Part shown: positions 18,752-26,898 of the stretch, piece after piece
Numbering within the stretch: position 1 is the first letter of the stretch
How the letters are laid out: the number at the start of each line of letters is the position of its first letter
Origin: Haloplanus sp. HW8-1
GTDB taxonomy: Archaea > Halobacteriota > Halobacteria > Halobacteriales > Haloferacaceae
Assembly (NCBI RefSeq): GCF_023703795.1
Contig: NZ_CP098518.1
Span: forward strand, 1,550,001 to 1,614,000
Reading direction: 5' to 3'
Length of the DNA stretch: 64,000 nt
Notes under the pieces: generated by a model
What the model saw: the letters and a program-made list of their open reading frames with translations, nothing else
What the model was told of the DNA's origin: nothing
Database searches by the model: none
Position numbers and translations under genes: made by a program

Positions 18752-21232
18752 TCACTCCTCGACGACGACCGTTCCCTCCATTCCCGCCGCCTCGTGCGGG
18801 ATGCAGACGTAGGCGTGTTCGCCCGCCGTCTCGAAGGTGTGGACGTAAGACTGGCCGGCGGCGACGGCACCCTCACCGTTCTCCCACCCGGTACGGGCGG
18901 CCTCCTCGGAGTCGAAGCCGCCGGAGGCCCAGTAGGTCGCCCCCTCCGGAATCCCGCTGCCGGAGGCGGTGACGCTGTGGGGTTCGCCCCCGGCGTGGCT
19001 CCAGGCCACCGTGTCGCCGACGGAGACGGTGAGTTCGGCCGGATCGTACGCGACGGCGTTCATATCGACGACGTGGTCGGCGTCGTCGGGGACGCCGGAG
19101 ACGACGTTGGGGCCGCCGGACATCTCGGGTTCGCCACCACCGCCGCCGCCCTCGTCGCCGACGGACATCTCGGGCGCCGCGTCCGGCGTGCCCGCGACGG
19201 CGAAGAAGGCCGTCCGGATCGCTTGCGCGAACCGTTCGCCCGCGGCGTCGACGTCGCCGTCCGCTTCGAGCGCGGTGGTGTAGTCCGAGAGCGCCTTCTC
19301 GAACGTCTCGTAGGCCCCCCGGTCGCCCTCCTCTAGGGCCTCGTGGACGCGCGCGCTCTCGAAGGCCGCGAACACGTCCGCGACGAGCGGTGCGGCGTTC
19401 ACGTCGCCGCCGGAGCCACCGTTTTCGACGACGGCGTAGACGGCGGCGGTCGCCTCGTCGGCGAACGTCGTCGCGGCGTCGTAGGCGTCGGCGTCGCCGG
19501 TCGTCGCGCCCTGGACGGCCCCGAGAGCCTCCTCGAAGGAGTGATAGCGCTCCTCGCTGGCCGCCTCGACCGCTTCGTGGAAGCCGTTGGCACCGCCCTC
19601 GAAGTAGGCGAAGGCGTCGCTGGCGACCGCCTCGGCGCGGTCCGTCGCGCCGACCGTCGCGAGGGTGCCGGCGTCACCGGCCCGGCCGGTCATATACGTC
19701 GCGGCGGCGGCGCTCGCGACCGGCGTCGATCCGGCACCGGCCTCGAACGCCACGAGGGCGTCCGTCGCGCCGGCGACGTGAGTCGCCACCGCGTCGTCGT
19801 CGCCCGCACGGAAGGCGTCGGGCAGGGCCGCGAGGTGTTCCTCCTCGAAGGTGTGATAGAGGTTCTCGCCCTCCGCCTCCAGCGCCTCGTGGAAGCCGGC
19901 CTCGTTCGCCTCGAAGCGGGCGAAAAGGCTCTCCGCCACCGTCGCGGCGACCTCCCCCTCGCCTCGGAGGTAGCGCTCGTGGGCGTCGCCCAGGCGGGCG
20001 CGGAAGAATCCGGACTCGAGGACCGGCGCGGCGTCACCGGCCAGCGCCGTGATGCCCGTCGTCAGGCCGTCGTGGACGGTCGTGACGGCCTCGTCGACGC
20101 CGGCGTCGTCGCCGTCCTCGATGGCCGAGACGAGGGCTTCTAGCCCCTCGTGTTCGAACGTCTCGTAGGCGGACTCGCTGGCCGCCTCTAGGGCCTCGTG
20201 GGCGCGGGCACCCTCGAAGTGCTGGAAGATGGACTGGGCGGCGGCCTTCGCGGCGTCGGGGTAGCCGGCATCGTAGAGCCACGCTGCGTCGCGGACGCGG
20301 ACCCGGTAGCCGTTGAGGCCGGCGGCGTGGGCGACGCCGAGGCCGTGACCGCCCGTGCCGGTGGCCATCTCGGCGTCGAAGCCGACCGCCCCCATCAAGG
20401 AGAGGTGGCCGATCCCTGCGATGGGGTCGGTCGTGAGTTCGTACGCGGCGTCGACGACGCCCTGTGACGCCGACAGCGCGGCCTCGTGGACCGCCCCGGC
20501 GTCGCCGGACTGTGCGGCGGCGACGGCGTCTTCGAGTCCGCCCTCGAAGGCCTGGTAATACGCCTCGCCGGCCGACTCGATGGTGTCGTGGACCGCGGCT
20601 TCCTCGAAGTCGGCGAGAACCGCCCGTCCGACCGTCGCCGCCGCGTCGGTCGCGCCGGCCATCGCCAGCGCGTCGACGTTTCGCGCGCGGGAGCCGTAGA
20701 CGTAGAGCGTGAACACCTCGGCGACGTCGCCAGAGGTCCGCCCACGCTGGGCCGCGAGCAGATTCGTCTCCGCCTCCGCGGCCGCCTCGACGGCGTCCTC
20801 GGGTGTGCCCTCCTCGAAGCCCGTACGGGCCGCGCCGAGATGTTCCTCGAAGGACTCGTAGGCCGACTCGCTGGTCGATTCCAGCCCCTCGTGGGCACCC
20901 CACTCGCCGCCGGCGTTCTCGAAACGGGCGAACACGTCGCCGACGAGCGTCGCCGCCGCGGCTTGGTGGCCGGCGCGCCCGAGCGCCGTCGCGTCGTGGA
21001 GTCGTGCTCGCATCACGTTCCACTCGGCGGCGAGAGCGGTCGCGGCCGACGCCTCCGCCGTGGGCGTCTCGGTCGCGGTCGGGTCCGCAGTGTCAGCCGC
21101 GGTCGGGCCCACGGTGTCCGTCGCGGTGGGATCGCTCCCGTCGGAACCGCTCCGTCCGCCACAGCCGGCGAGCCCGACGCCGCCGAGTGCGACGCCGGTG
21201 GTCTTGAGTAGTCGTCGTCTGGTGTGTCGCAT
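18752..21232 (-). CDS. Large exported six-repeat protein with C-terminal cupredoxin (DUF5059/halocyanin)
   Basis: 826 aa. Twin-arginine start (RRRLLKTTG) and lipobox LAGCGG (Cys 24), then a Thr/Asp-rich linker. Residues 100-650 hold six related units, each with an FxxFE motif, HExxE-like residues and a Y..FE motif (starts near residues 100, 205, 335, 436, 540 and 620). A Gly/Glu linker leads to a halocyanin-like cupredoxin (720-826) with copper ligands His752, Cys810, His813 and Met818. The repeats look like an alpha-helical metal-binding array; the cupredoxin should transfer electrons. Two DtxR-like palindromes sit in the promoter, so metal (probably iron) availability is likely to control it. 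Confidence 0.85.
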   Translation of the reverse strand: MRHTRRRLLKTTGVALGGVGLAGCGGRSGSDGSDPTATDTVGPTAADTADPTATETPTAEASAATALAAEWNVMRARLHDATALGRAGHQAAAATLVGDVFARFENAGGEWGAHEGLESTSESAYESFEEHLGAARTGFEEGTPEDAVEAAAEAETNLLAAQRGRTSGDVAEVFTLYVYGSRARNVDALAMAGATDAAATVGRAVLADFEEAAVHDTIESAGEAYYQAFEGGLEDAVAAAQSGDAGAVHEAALSASQGVVDAAYELTTDPIAGIGHLSLMGAVGFDAEMATGTGGHGLGVAHAAGLNGYRVRVRDAAWLYDAGYPDAAKAAAQSIFQHFEGARAHEALEAASESAYETFEHEGLEALVSAIEDGDDAGVDEAVTTVHDGLTTGITALAGDAAPVLESGFFRARLGDAHERYLRGEGEVAATVAESLFARFEANEAGFHEALEAEGENLYHTFEEEHLAALPDAFRAGDDDAVATHVAGATDALVAFEAGAGSTPVASAAAATYMTGRAGDAGTLATVGATDRAEAVASDAFAYFEGGANGFHEAVEAASEERYHSFEEALGAVQGATTGDADAYDAATTFADEATAAVYAVVENGGSGGDVNAAPLVADVFAAFESARVHEALEEGDRGAYETFEKALSDYTTALEADGDVDAAGERFAQAIRTAFFAVAGTPDAAPEMSVGDEGGGGGGEPEMSGGPNVVSGVPDDADHVVDMNAVAYDPAELTVSVGDTVAWSHAGGEPHSVTASGSGIPEGATYWASGGFDSEEAARTGWENGEGAVAAGQSYVHTFETAGEHAYVCIPHEAAGMEGTVVVEE

Positions 21233-21236
21233 CAGA

Positions 21237-21254
21237 TTTTAGGCTGGCCTAAAA
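21237..21254 (-). promoter_or_regulatory. Perfect 18-bp palindrome: DtxR/SirR-type metal box
   Basis: TTTTAGGC-CA-GCCTAAAA read on the minus strand, a perfect 8+8 inverted repeat with a 2-base centre. It lies 4 to 22 bases before the ATG of the cupredoxin-repeat gene. The TTAGGC...GCCTAA core is that of DtxR/IdeR/Idr operators. In this position it would overlap the transcription start and block RNA polymerase. Confidence 0.8.
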
Positions 21255-21271
21255 ATACAAAAACGCTCCGG

Positions 21272-21290
21272 TTTTTAGGTCAGCCAAAAA
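21272..21290 (-). promoter_or_regulatory. Second, imperfect copy of the metal box
   Basis: On the plus strand this reads as TTTTAGGT-CA-GCCAAAAA, matching 16 of 18 positions of the palindrome at 21237-21254. Its centre is 35-36 bases away, about three to four helical turns. Two regulator dimers could therefore flank the TATA region (about 21251-21268). Confidence 0.7.
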
Positions 21291-21366
21291 CATCGGTCGT
21301 CGAGGACTATCGCATCGCTCCTCAAAAGTGGGTCGATCGGTCGAGGGGGCCGGCCGCCACGCCGGA

Positions 21367-22872
21367 CTAGTCGCGCAGGAACCGATCGAACGCCGACGCG
21401 AAGGCCGTCTCGTCCTCGGTGGCCTGTTCCCACTCGACGAGGCCGCGTTCCTCTCGGGTTCCCTCGATGGTGTTGTCGAGGACGAACGCGACGAGGCCGC
21501 CGACGGCCATGCCCGTCGAGCCGATGACGTAGATCGTGTCGGCGACAGCGCGGGCGCCGAGGGCCGGCCCGAGGACGCTGACGCTCCGCATGCCCTCCCG
21601 GAAGGCCGCGGCGCTCCCGACGTTGCCCATGTACGCCGGCACCGCGAGGCCGGCAAACAGCGCGATGCCGACGACGAAGACGTTCCGCGAGGAGTCCAGA
21701 TCGACGTACTCCAGGTTCGAGAGGCCGACCGCGACGATCTGTCCGAACATGGCGACGTAGAGGCCGCCGACGATGGGGTCGGGGATGGTGGCGATGAGTT
21801 GGCCGAAGTAGCCGACGAACCCGACCACTAGCATCACCGCAGCCCCGATCTGGACGACGTAGCGCGAGGCGACGCCGGTCAGGCCGATGGCACCGATGTT
21901 CTCGGAGTAGGAGGTGGAGCCGCCGGTGCCCATCAGCCCCGCGAAGACGTTCATCAGCCCCTCCATACCGATGCCGTGGTTGATCCGCTCCTCGCTCGGC
22001 GCGCCGATCCCCGAGAGGCGCGCGACGGCGTGGTAGTCGCCGAACGACTCCAGCATCGAGGCCGCGACGCCCGCGAGCATGCCGATCACGAACGCCGTCT
22101 CGATCCGCGGCATCCCCCACTGGAGCGGGGCGATGGGCATCAGTGCCGGTGCCGACGCCACCGAGGCGAGGTCGACGAACCCCGAGGTACCCTGGGTGTA
22201 GACGCCCGTGACCGACAGAACGGCGGCGACCACCCACGCGACGACGACGCCGAGGAGGACCGGAAAGAGCTGAAACGCCCGGGATCGGTCACCGAGATAC
22301 TGCGAGAAGAGGACGATCAACCCGAGGGTGAGCCCCAGCAGCCACCAGTTTCCCGTCGCACTCGTCACCTGCGGCGTGTTAAAGAGGGCGAGACCGATCA
22401 ACGCGATCGTCGGGGCGATGATGACCGGGGAGATGTACGACCGCAAGCGCCCGAGCAAGCCCAGGTAGCCAACCGCCAGCTCGACGACTGCGGCGACCAC
22501 GATGGCACCCTGCAACTGGAGGAGTGCGGCCTCCCACGCCGGCCCCGTTGGATCGCTCGCCTGGACGACGCCGATCACCGCGAGCGCCGGCGCGAGCATC
22601 GAGAAGGGTGCACCCTGCACGATCGGGTAGCGGTTGCCGAAGGTGGTCTGTGCGAGCGTCGCGACCCCCGAGACGACGAAGAAGGTCCCGACGAACCGCG
22701 GGACCACCGCGTCCGGCATTCCCAGTGCCCCCGCGAGGATCAGCGGCACCGCCACGTTGGCCCCCACCATCGTCAGGTAGTGCTGGACGCCCAGCAGGAT
22801 CGACGTGACGATCGGTGGCCTGTCCTCGATCCCGTACTCCACGAACCCGGAGCGGCCGTCCGAGCCGCTCAT
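21367..22872 (-). CDS. NCS2-family uracil/xanthine permease
   Basis: 501 aa with about 13-14 membrane helices. The NCS2 N-terminal block with QHYLTMVGANVAVP (about residues 30-43) and the TM10 motif GLMGTGGSTSYSENIG (about residues 314-329) are clear. It should import a nucleobase in symport with a cation. It has no enzyme partner beside it, so uracil or xanthine specificity is not resolved. Start at 22872 is the first ATG and gives the usual acidic N-terminus. Confidence 0.93.
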   Translation of the reverse strand: MSGSDGRSGFVEYGIEDRPPIVTSILLGVQHYLTMVGANVAVPLILAGALGMPDAVVPRFVGTFFVVSGVATLAQTTFGNRYPIVQGAPFSMLAPALAVIGVVQASDPTGPAWEAALLQLQGAIVVAAVVELAVGYLGLLGRLRSYISPVIIAPTIALIGLALFNTPQVTSATGNWWLLGLTLGLIVLFSQYLGDRSRAFQLFPVLLGVVVAWVVAAVLSVTGVYTQGTSGFVDLASVASAPALMPIAPLQWGMPRIETAFVIGMLAGVAASMLESFGDYHAVARLSGIGAPSEERINHGIGMEGLMNVFAGLMGTGGSTSYSENIGAIGLTGVASRYVVQIGAAVMLVVGFVGYFGQLIATIPDPIVGGLYVAMFGQIVAVGLSNLEYVDLDSSRNVFVVGIALFAGLAVPAYMGNVGSAAAFREGMRSVSVLGPALGARAVADTIYVIGSTGMAVGGLVAFVLDNTIEGTREERGLVEWEQATEDETAFASAFDRFLRD

Positions 22873-22983
22873 ACTACTGTCTCACCGAGTGCCATACTGC
22901 GCCCGTCGTCCTGCCGCGCGTTAAAACCGATCGAAACGAGGTGGCCGAAAGCGTAAGGACCGGGGCGGTCCTGCGTTCGGTCG

Positions 22984-23592
22984 ATGGACGACGGGGTCGT
23001 AAGCGAGCGCGTGGGAACCGAACGGGCCGACGTCGACGCCGAAGCGGCCCGCCACTGTTACGAGGGAGAGCAGGTCGTCACGTCGGCGCCACTCGGCGCC
23101 GGATGGGCGGCGGTCACCAGCCACCGGGTGCTCGCGTACAATCCGGCGGCCGAGGGACGCCGGTTCGAGGCGGTCGACCGACCGAACGTCGCGGGGGTCG
23201 ACGTCGACGCCGCGGGCGACCGACGGCTGCTCGGCTGGGGACTCCGCGGCCTGCTCTACGGCCTGGCGGCGGTCGGCGGTGGGGTCGCGCTCCGCGCGAT
23301 GCGTATCGGCGAGACGCTGTCGGTGGACGCGGCGGGGTCGGCGCCCGTGGGGGGCGTCCGCGCGATCACCGACGCGCTGGCGGCCGCGGTCACGACGCTC
23401 GCGGCGCTCCTTTTGGTCGGCGGCGTCGCTCTCGCCGTCGGTGGTCTCGGTCTGGTGGGGCGATATCTCCACACCCGACAGCCGGCCCTAGTGATCGAGC
23501 GCTTCGGCGACGAGTCGGTCACACTGTCCACCCCTCGGAGCGACGGGGAACACGCCGCACGGACGCTTTCGGAGGCGCTACGGGAGCGATAG
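22984..23592 (+). CDS. Hypothetical membrane protein with PH-like N-terminal domain
   Basis: 202 aa. Residues 20-75 resemble the bacterial PH-like (bPH) fold (YEGEQVV, then AAVTSHRVLAYNP). Two hydrophobic helices at about 84-103 and 132-158 follow, and a soluble C-terminal tail repeats beta-type features. No catalytic residues are visible. Such proteins are common in haloarchaea without an assigned role. The gene at 24682 has a related PH-like look, but the two are not adjacent. Confidence 0.65.
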   Translation: MDDGVVSERVGTERADVDAEAARHCYEGEQVVTSAPLGAGWAAVTSHRVLAYNPAAEGRRFEAVDRPNVAGVDVDAAGDRRLLGWGLRGLLYGLAAVGGGVALRAMRIGETLSVDAAGSAPVGGVRAITDALAAAVTTLAALLLVGGVALAVGGLGLVGRYLHTRQPALVIERFGDESVTLSTPRSDGEHAARTLSEALRER

Positions 23593-23607
23593 TCACGGCG
23601 GCCAATG

Positions 23608-23613
23608 ATATAT
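23608..23613 (+). promoter_or_regulatory. TATA element of the RIO-like kinase gene
   Basis: ATATAT 27-32 bases before the ATG at 23640. The spacing implies a leaderless mRNA and fixes the start codon. Confidence 0.6.
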
Positions 23614-23639
23614 CCCGCCCGGTCGCGTACGGTGTGGCG

Positions 23640-24437
23640 ATGGAAGTCAGGCGGTTTCTACGCGGTCGGCTCGACGACGACCGACTCGACCGGGTCATCG
23701 CGGAGGTCGCGGAGCGGTACGACCGTGAGGACCCGTCGGTCCGGTGTCTCGACGCCGACAACTGGCTCTCGACCCCGCTCGTCCTCGACGGCGACCTCTT
23801 TTTGAAGGTGATCTCCAAGCAGAACTCCCTCGTTCACGCGCTCATCACGACCGGGCGCAACCTCGGCGTCTTCTCGGCGGGCACCGAGGGTTTCTTCGAG
23901 CATTTCGGGACGCCCTACCAGATGGCGAAACACGAACTCGAAGCGACCGAGCGGATGCGCGAAATCGGCCTGAACGCGCCCGAACCGCTCGAAGCGCTCG
24001 AAATCGACGACCTGGGCGTCGTCGTCCTCGAATATCTCCCGGAGTTTCGACCGCTCGACGAACTCGATCGGGAAACCGAACGGGAACTCGCGCCCGAACT
24101 GTTCGCCGCCCTCCGGACGATGCACGACCACGGCCTCGCCCACGGCGACCTCCGTGCCGAGAACGTCCTCATCCTCGACGGCGACCTCTATTTCATCGAC
24201 GCGACGAACGTCGGAACGGGTGGGCGCAAGGATGCCCGATCGTACGACATGGCGTGTGGCCTCGCTGCGCTCGAACCACTCATCGGCGCACCCGCGGCCG
24301 TCGAGGCCGCCGCAACAGCCTACACGACGGAGGAACTCCTCGCCGCGCTCGACTTCCTCGATTTCGTCAACATCCGCCCGGACCACGACTGCGACGCCGC
24401 GGCGCTCAAAGGAGAGATCGAGAAGCGGGCCGCGTGA
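23640..24437 (+). CDS. RIO-like serine/threonine protein kinase
   Basis: 265 aa. N-terminal lobe with a lysine in LFLKVIS (about residues 57-63), catalytic loop HGDLRAENVL (about 166-175) and a metal-binding FIDATN in place of DFG (about 182-187). It lacks the activation loop and C-lobe substrate region of eukaryotic kinases, which is the RIO-like condition. Archaeal RIO kinases act in ribosome maturation. This one has no ribosomal neighbours, so it could equally be a RIO-like small-molecule kinase. Confidence 0.82.
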   Translation: MEVRRFLRGRLDDDRLDRVIAEVAERYDREDPSVRCLDADNWLSTPLVLDGDLFLKVISKQNSLVHALITTGRNLGVFSAGTEGFFEHFGTPYQMAKHELEATERMREIGLNAPEPLEALEIDDLGVVVLEYLPEFRPLDELDRETERELAPELFAALRTMHDHGLAHGDLRAENVLILDGDLYFIDATNVGTGGRKDARSYDMACGLAALEPLIGAPAAVEAAATAYTTEELLAALDFLDFVNIRPDHDCDAAALKGEIEKRAA

Positions 24438-24681
24438 GGAAGGGGTGGACGAGGAGTGGGAGTCGAGAAAGCGACCCGTCCCTGCCGGGCGAAGGGAGGG
24501 GCCGTCCCGAGGCGAGCGACGACGTGGTGGATTTTGAGTGCCGAGTCTCGACGAGAAAAGCGTCGATGCGTCGGCATCGACCGATAACATCCTCTGGGTG
24601 ATAAACCCTCCGACCACCGGTCCCGCAACACCGTACGCGGAGCCGGCAGTCGCGACGCCGCGGCCGGCACCGGCGGCCGAC
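24438..24681. other. Intergenic stretch without a gene
   Basis: 244 bp between convergent genes. I see no ORF with haloarchaeal amino-acid bias, no tRNA and no clear repeat. A short A/T-enriched patch (about 24535-24610) is the only compositional feature. Confidence 0.5.
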
Positions 24682-25182
24682 TCACTCGCCCCGGAGGCGA
24701 CCCATCCAGTCCCGGGACGCTGCCGTCACGTCGAAGCCAGCGTCCTCGTAGAGCCGACCGAGGCGGCGACGGAGCCCGTCGACGTCGTAGCGCCGCGAGC
24801 TGTGATGGAAGGTATGCTCCGTGGTGGTCGTGTCGACGGTCAACGTCGGCTTCGCGAGCAGCGATCCCGGCACCGTGCGGACCGCCGTGATCTCCGTGAT
24901 GGGAATCCCGAAGCTCCGCTCGTCGTCGAGTAGGCGGTCCGCAGACGCGGTGAGCGCCCGCGAGCCCACCTCGCGGGCGGCTCGGTTTCGGCCGTCCCGT
25001 CGCAGGAGCAGCGACTTGAACGACTCCTCCGCGAAGACGGCGTAGACGGCGTCGGGCTGGAAGAACAGTTCGAAGTGCTCGAACGTCTGGGGGGCGATCC
25101 GGTACCACTCGCTCACCCAGAGGCGGTCGGTTCCGTCCGGTGCCGACACGACGGTCGGGGGTGTGGGATCGCTCTCGGCCAT
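24682..25182 (-). CDS. Conserved hypothetical protein, PH-like
   Basis: 166 aa, soluble. A block of alternating hydrophobic residues (WVSEWYRIAPQTFEHFELFF, then GIPITEITAVRT) suggests a beta-sheet domain related to bacterial PH-like folds. A His/Ser/Arg stretch (TFHHSSRRYDVDGLR) precedes a final helix. No catalytic motif or signal peptide. It lies 2 bp beyond the stop of the AtuA C-terminal gene on the same strand, so it may be the last gene of that operon. Function unknown. Confidence 0.65.
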   Translation of the reverse strand: MAESDPTPPTVVSAPDGTDRLWVSEWYRIAPQTFEHFELFFQPDAVYAVFAEESFKSLLLRRDGRNRAAREVGSRALTASADRLLDDERSFGIPITEITAVRTVPGSLLAKPTLTVDTTTTEHTFHHSSRRYDVDGLRRRLGRLYEDAGFDVTAASRDWMGRLRGE

Positions 25183-25184
25183 CG

Positions 25185-25559
25185 TCAGTCGGCCTCCACG
25201 AGCGGCGGGAGGGTCATCGTGAGCAGCGCCGCCGCGTAGGTCTTCCCCTGCGTGTCGTATCGGAGGCTGGTCTGCCCACCTCCGTCGAGCCCCCGTTCGC
25301 AGACGAAGTTGAACGCGCGGACGTTCGACAACGGGTAGCGCCGGACCTCGCCGTCGACCAGGTCCCCGAAGAAGGCGGCGACCCGGTCGGCGGTGAGCTG
25401 TGAGTGGAGCCGGCGATATCCCGCGTCGGTCCAGGCGACCACCCCCACGTTGAATCGGTCGCCCTTGTCGCCGGATCTGGCGTGGGCGAGTTCGCCGAGA
25501 CGGACGGGGCGGGAGGGGTCGTGATCGTCCGACTCCACGTCGCCGGCGGGCTCATTCAT
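25185..25559 (-). CDS. AtuA-associated small subunit (AtuA C-terminal-like protein)
   Basis: 124 aa. The segment LAHARSGDKGDRFNVGVVAW (about residues 25-44) is the signature of the small domain that is either fused to or encoded beside DUF1446/AtuA. Its ATG overlaps the end of the AtuA gene by 8 bp. The pair therefore looks like a two-subunit enzyme. In bacteria such genes occur in terpenoid and branched-chain acid breakdown clusters. The reaction is not established. Confidence 0.85.
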   Translation of the reverse strand: MNEPAGDVESDDHDPSRPVRLGELAHARSGDKGDRFNVGVVAWTDAGYRRLHSQLTADRVAAFFGDLVDGEVRRYPLSNVRAFNFVCERGLDGGGQTSLRYDTQGKTYAAALLTMTLPPLVEAD

Positions 25560-26898
25560 ACAGGGTCACCTCCGGCGTCGCCCAGCCTTTCGACACCAGC
25601 GTCGGCCAGGCGTCGACGATCCGCTGGGGCGACGGCCGCCCCTGGTCGGTCAACCCCGCGACCGCCGGGGGGCCGGCGAGCGAGAGGGGGGCGAACTCCA
25701 TCGCCAGTCGTCGGAGGTCGTCCCGCGAGTCGCTTTTCGCGACGTACCGGAGGAGGATCTCGTTGTAGGCGTCCCGCGTCGGCGCGACGGGGCCGTGTGC
25801 GGCATCGTGCCCGACGTAGTCCACGTGCGTGCGGTCGATCGACAGGTCGAGGGCGTCGACGCGCGCATCGAGGATCGACGCTGCCTCCCTCGCTTTCTCG
25901 AGGGCGTCCGGTCTGGAGTAGAGCAACTGCCCGGCAAGCTTGAACCCGGCGGGGTAATGGATCGTCACCTTGTACTCCTCCGGCGGTTCCGTCCCCTTCG
26001 TGCCGCTGAGTTTCACCCGGTCGTCGTCGGCCTGTGTCACGGTCGGGCTGGTGAAATCGGCGACAACGTCGGGCGTCACGTACCACTCCGGATCGTCGAT
26101 CTCGTAGACGAGTTGCTCCGCGACCGTTCCCGTGGTCACCGTCCCGCCCGTCCCGGGCGGTTTCGTGATCGTCACCGTCCCCTCGGCGGTCACCTCGGCG
26201 ATCGGGAAGCCGATATCCTCGAACGGGACGTCACGCCACTCACCGAGGTAGTTTCCGCCGGTTACCTGTGGCCCACATTCGGTCAGGTGACCCGCGAGCG
26301 TGCCGGCCGCGAGTCTGTCGTGGTCGGCCCGAGTCCATCCGAACTCGTGGATCAGCGGGCCGAGCGCGAGCGCCGGATCCGCCACCCGGCCCGTGACGAC
26401 GACGTCCGCCCCCTCGTCGAGTGCGTCCGCGATGGGGAACGCCCCGAGATAGGCGACCGCGGCGTCCGCGGCCGCGACGTCCTCGAAGGGCTCGCCGGAG
26501 TCGACGTTCGCGAGGTCGTTCCCGGCCGCCCGGATCTCGGGCAACCGATCGCGGACGTCGTCGCCGGTGACGTCGGCCACCCGAACGTCGACGTCGCGTT
26601 CGCCCGCCAGATCCGTGATCGCCTCCGCACACCCCGACGGATCCAGGCCGCCGGCGTTCGTCACGACCGTCACGTCCCGATCCACGAGGGTTTCGAGGTG
26701 GTTCTCGACGACGAACTCTATGAAGTCCGTCACGTAGCCCGGCCGGTCGGCCGCCCTGAGACGGGCGAGGACGCCGATCGACACCTCGGCCAGATACTCG
26801 AGGGTGAGGTAGTCGAACTCGCCGTACTCGAGGAGTCGCGCGGGGGCGTCCGGGGAGTCCCCCCAGAACCCCGCGCCGTTCGCGATGTCGACGGTCAT
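25552..26898 (-). CDS. AtuA/DUF1446-family protein (acyclic terpene utilisation type)
   Basis: 448 aa. Starts with the family signature IANGAGFWGD and contains YLTLEYLAEVSIGV (about residues 30-43), a TNAGGLDP turn (about 81-88) and a cofactor-like VVVTGRVADPALAL block. The family is named for acyclic terpene utilisation in Pseudomonas; the enzymatic step is not defined. It overlaps the degradative HMG-CoA reductase upstream (ATGA) and the small subunit downstream. This ties it to metabolism of mevalonate-like or branched acyl compounds. Confidence 0.88.
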   Translation of the reverse strand: MTVDIANGAGFWGDSPDAPARLLEYGEFDYLTLEYLAEVSIGVLARLRAADRPGYVTDFIEFVVENHLETLVDRDVTVVTNAGGLDPSGCAEAITDLAGERDVDVRVADVTGDDVRDRLPEIRAAGNDLANVDSGEPFEDVAAADAAVAYLGAFPIADALDEGADVVVTGRVADPALALGPLIHEFGWTRADHDRLAAGTLAGHLTECGPQVTGGNYLGEWRDVPFEDIGFPIAEVTAEGTVTITKPPGTGGTVTTGTVAEQLVYEIDDPEWYVTPDVVADFTSPTVTQADDDRVKLSGTKGTEPPEEYKVTIHYPAGFKLAGQLLYSRPDALEKAREAASILDARVDALDLSIDRTHVDYVGHDAAHGPVAPTRDAYNEILLRYVAKSDSRDDLRRLAMEFAPLSLAGPPAVAGLTDQGRPSPQRIVDAWPTLVSKGWATPEVTLYE

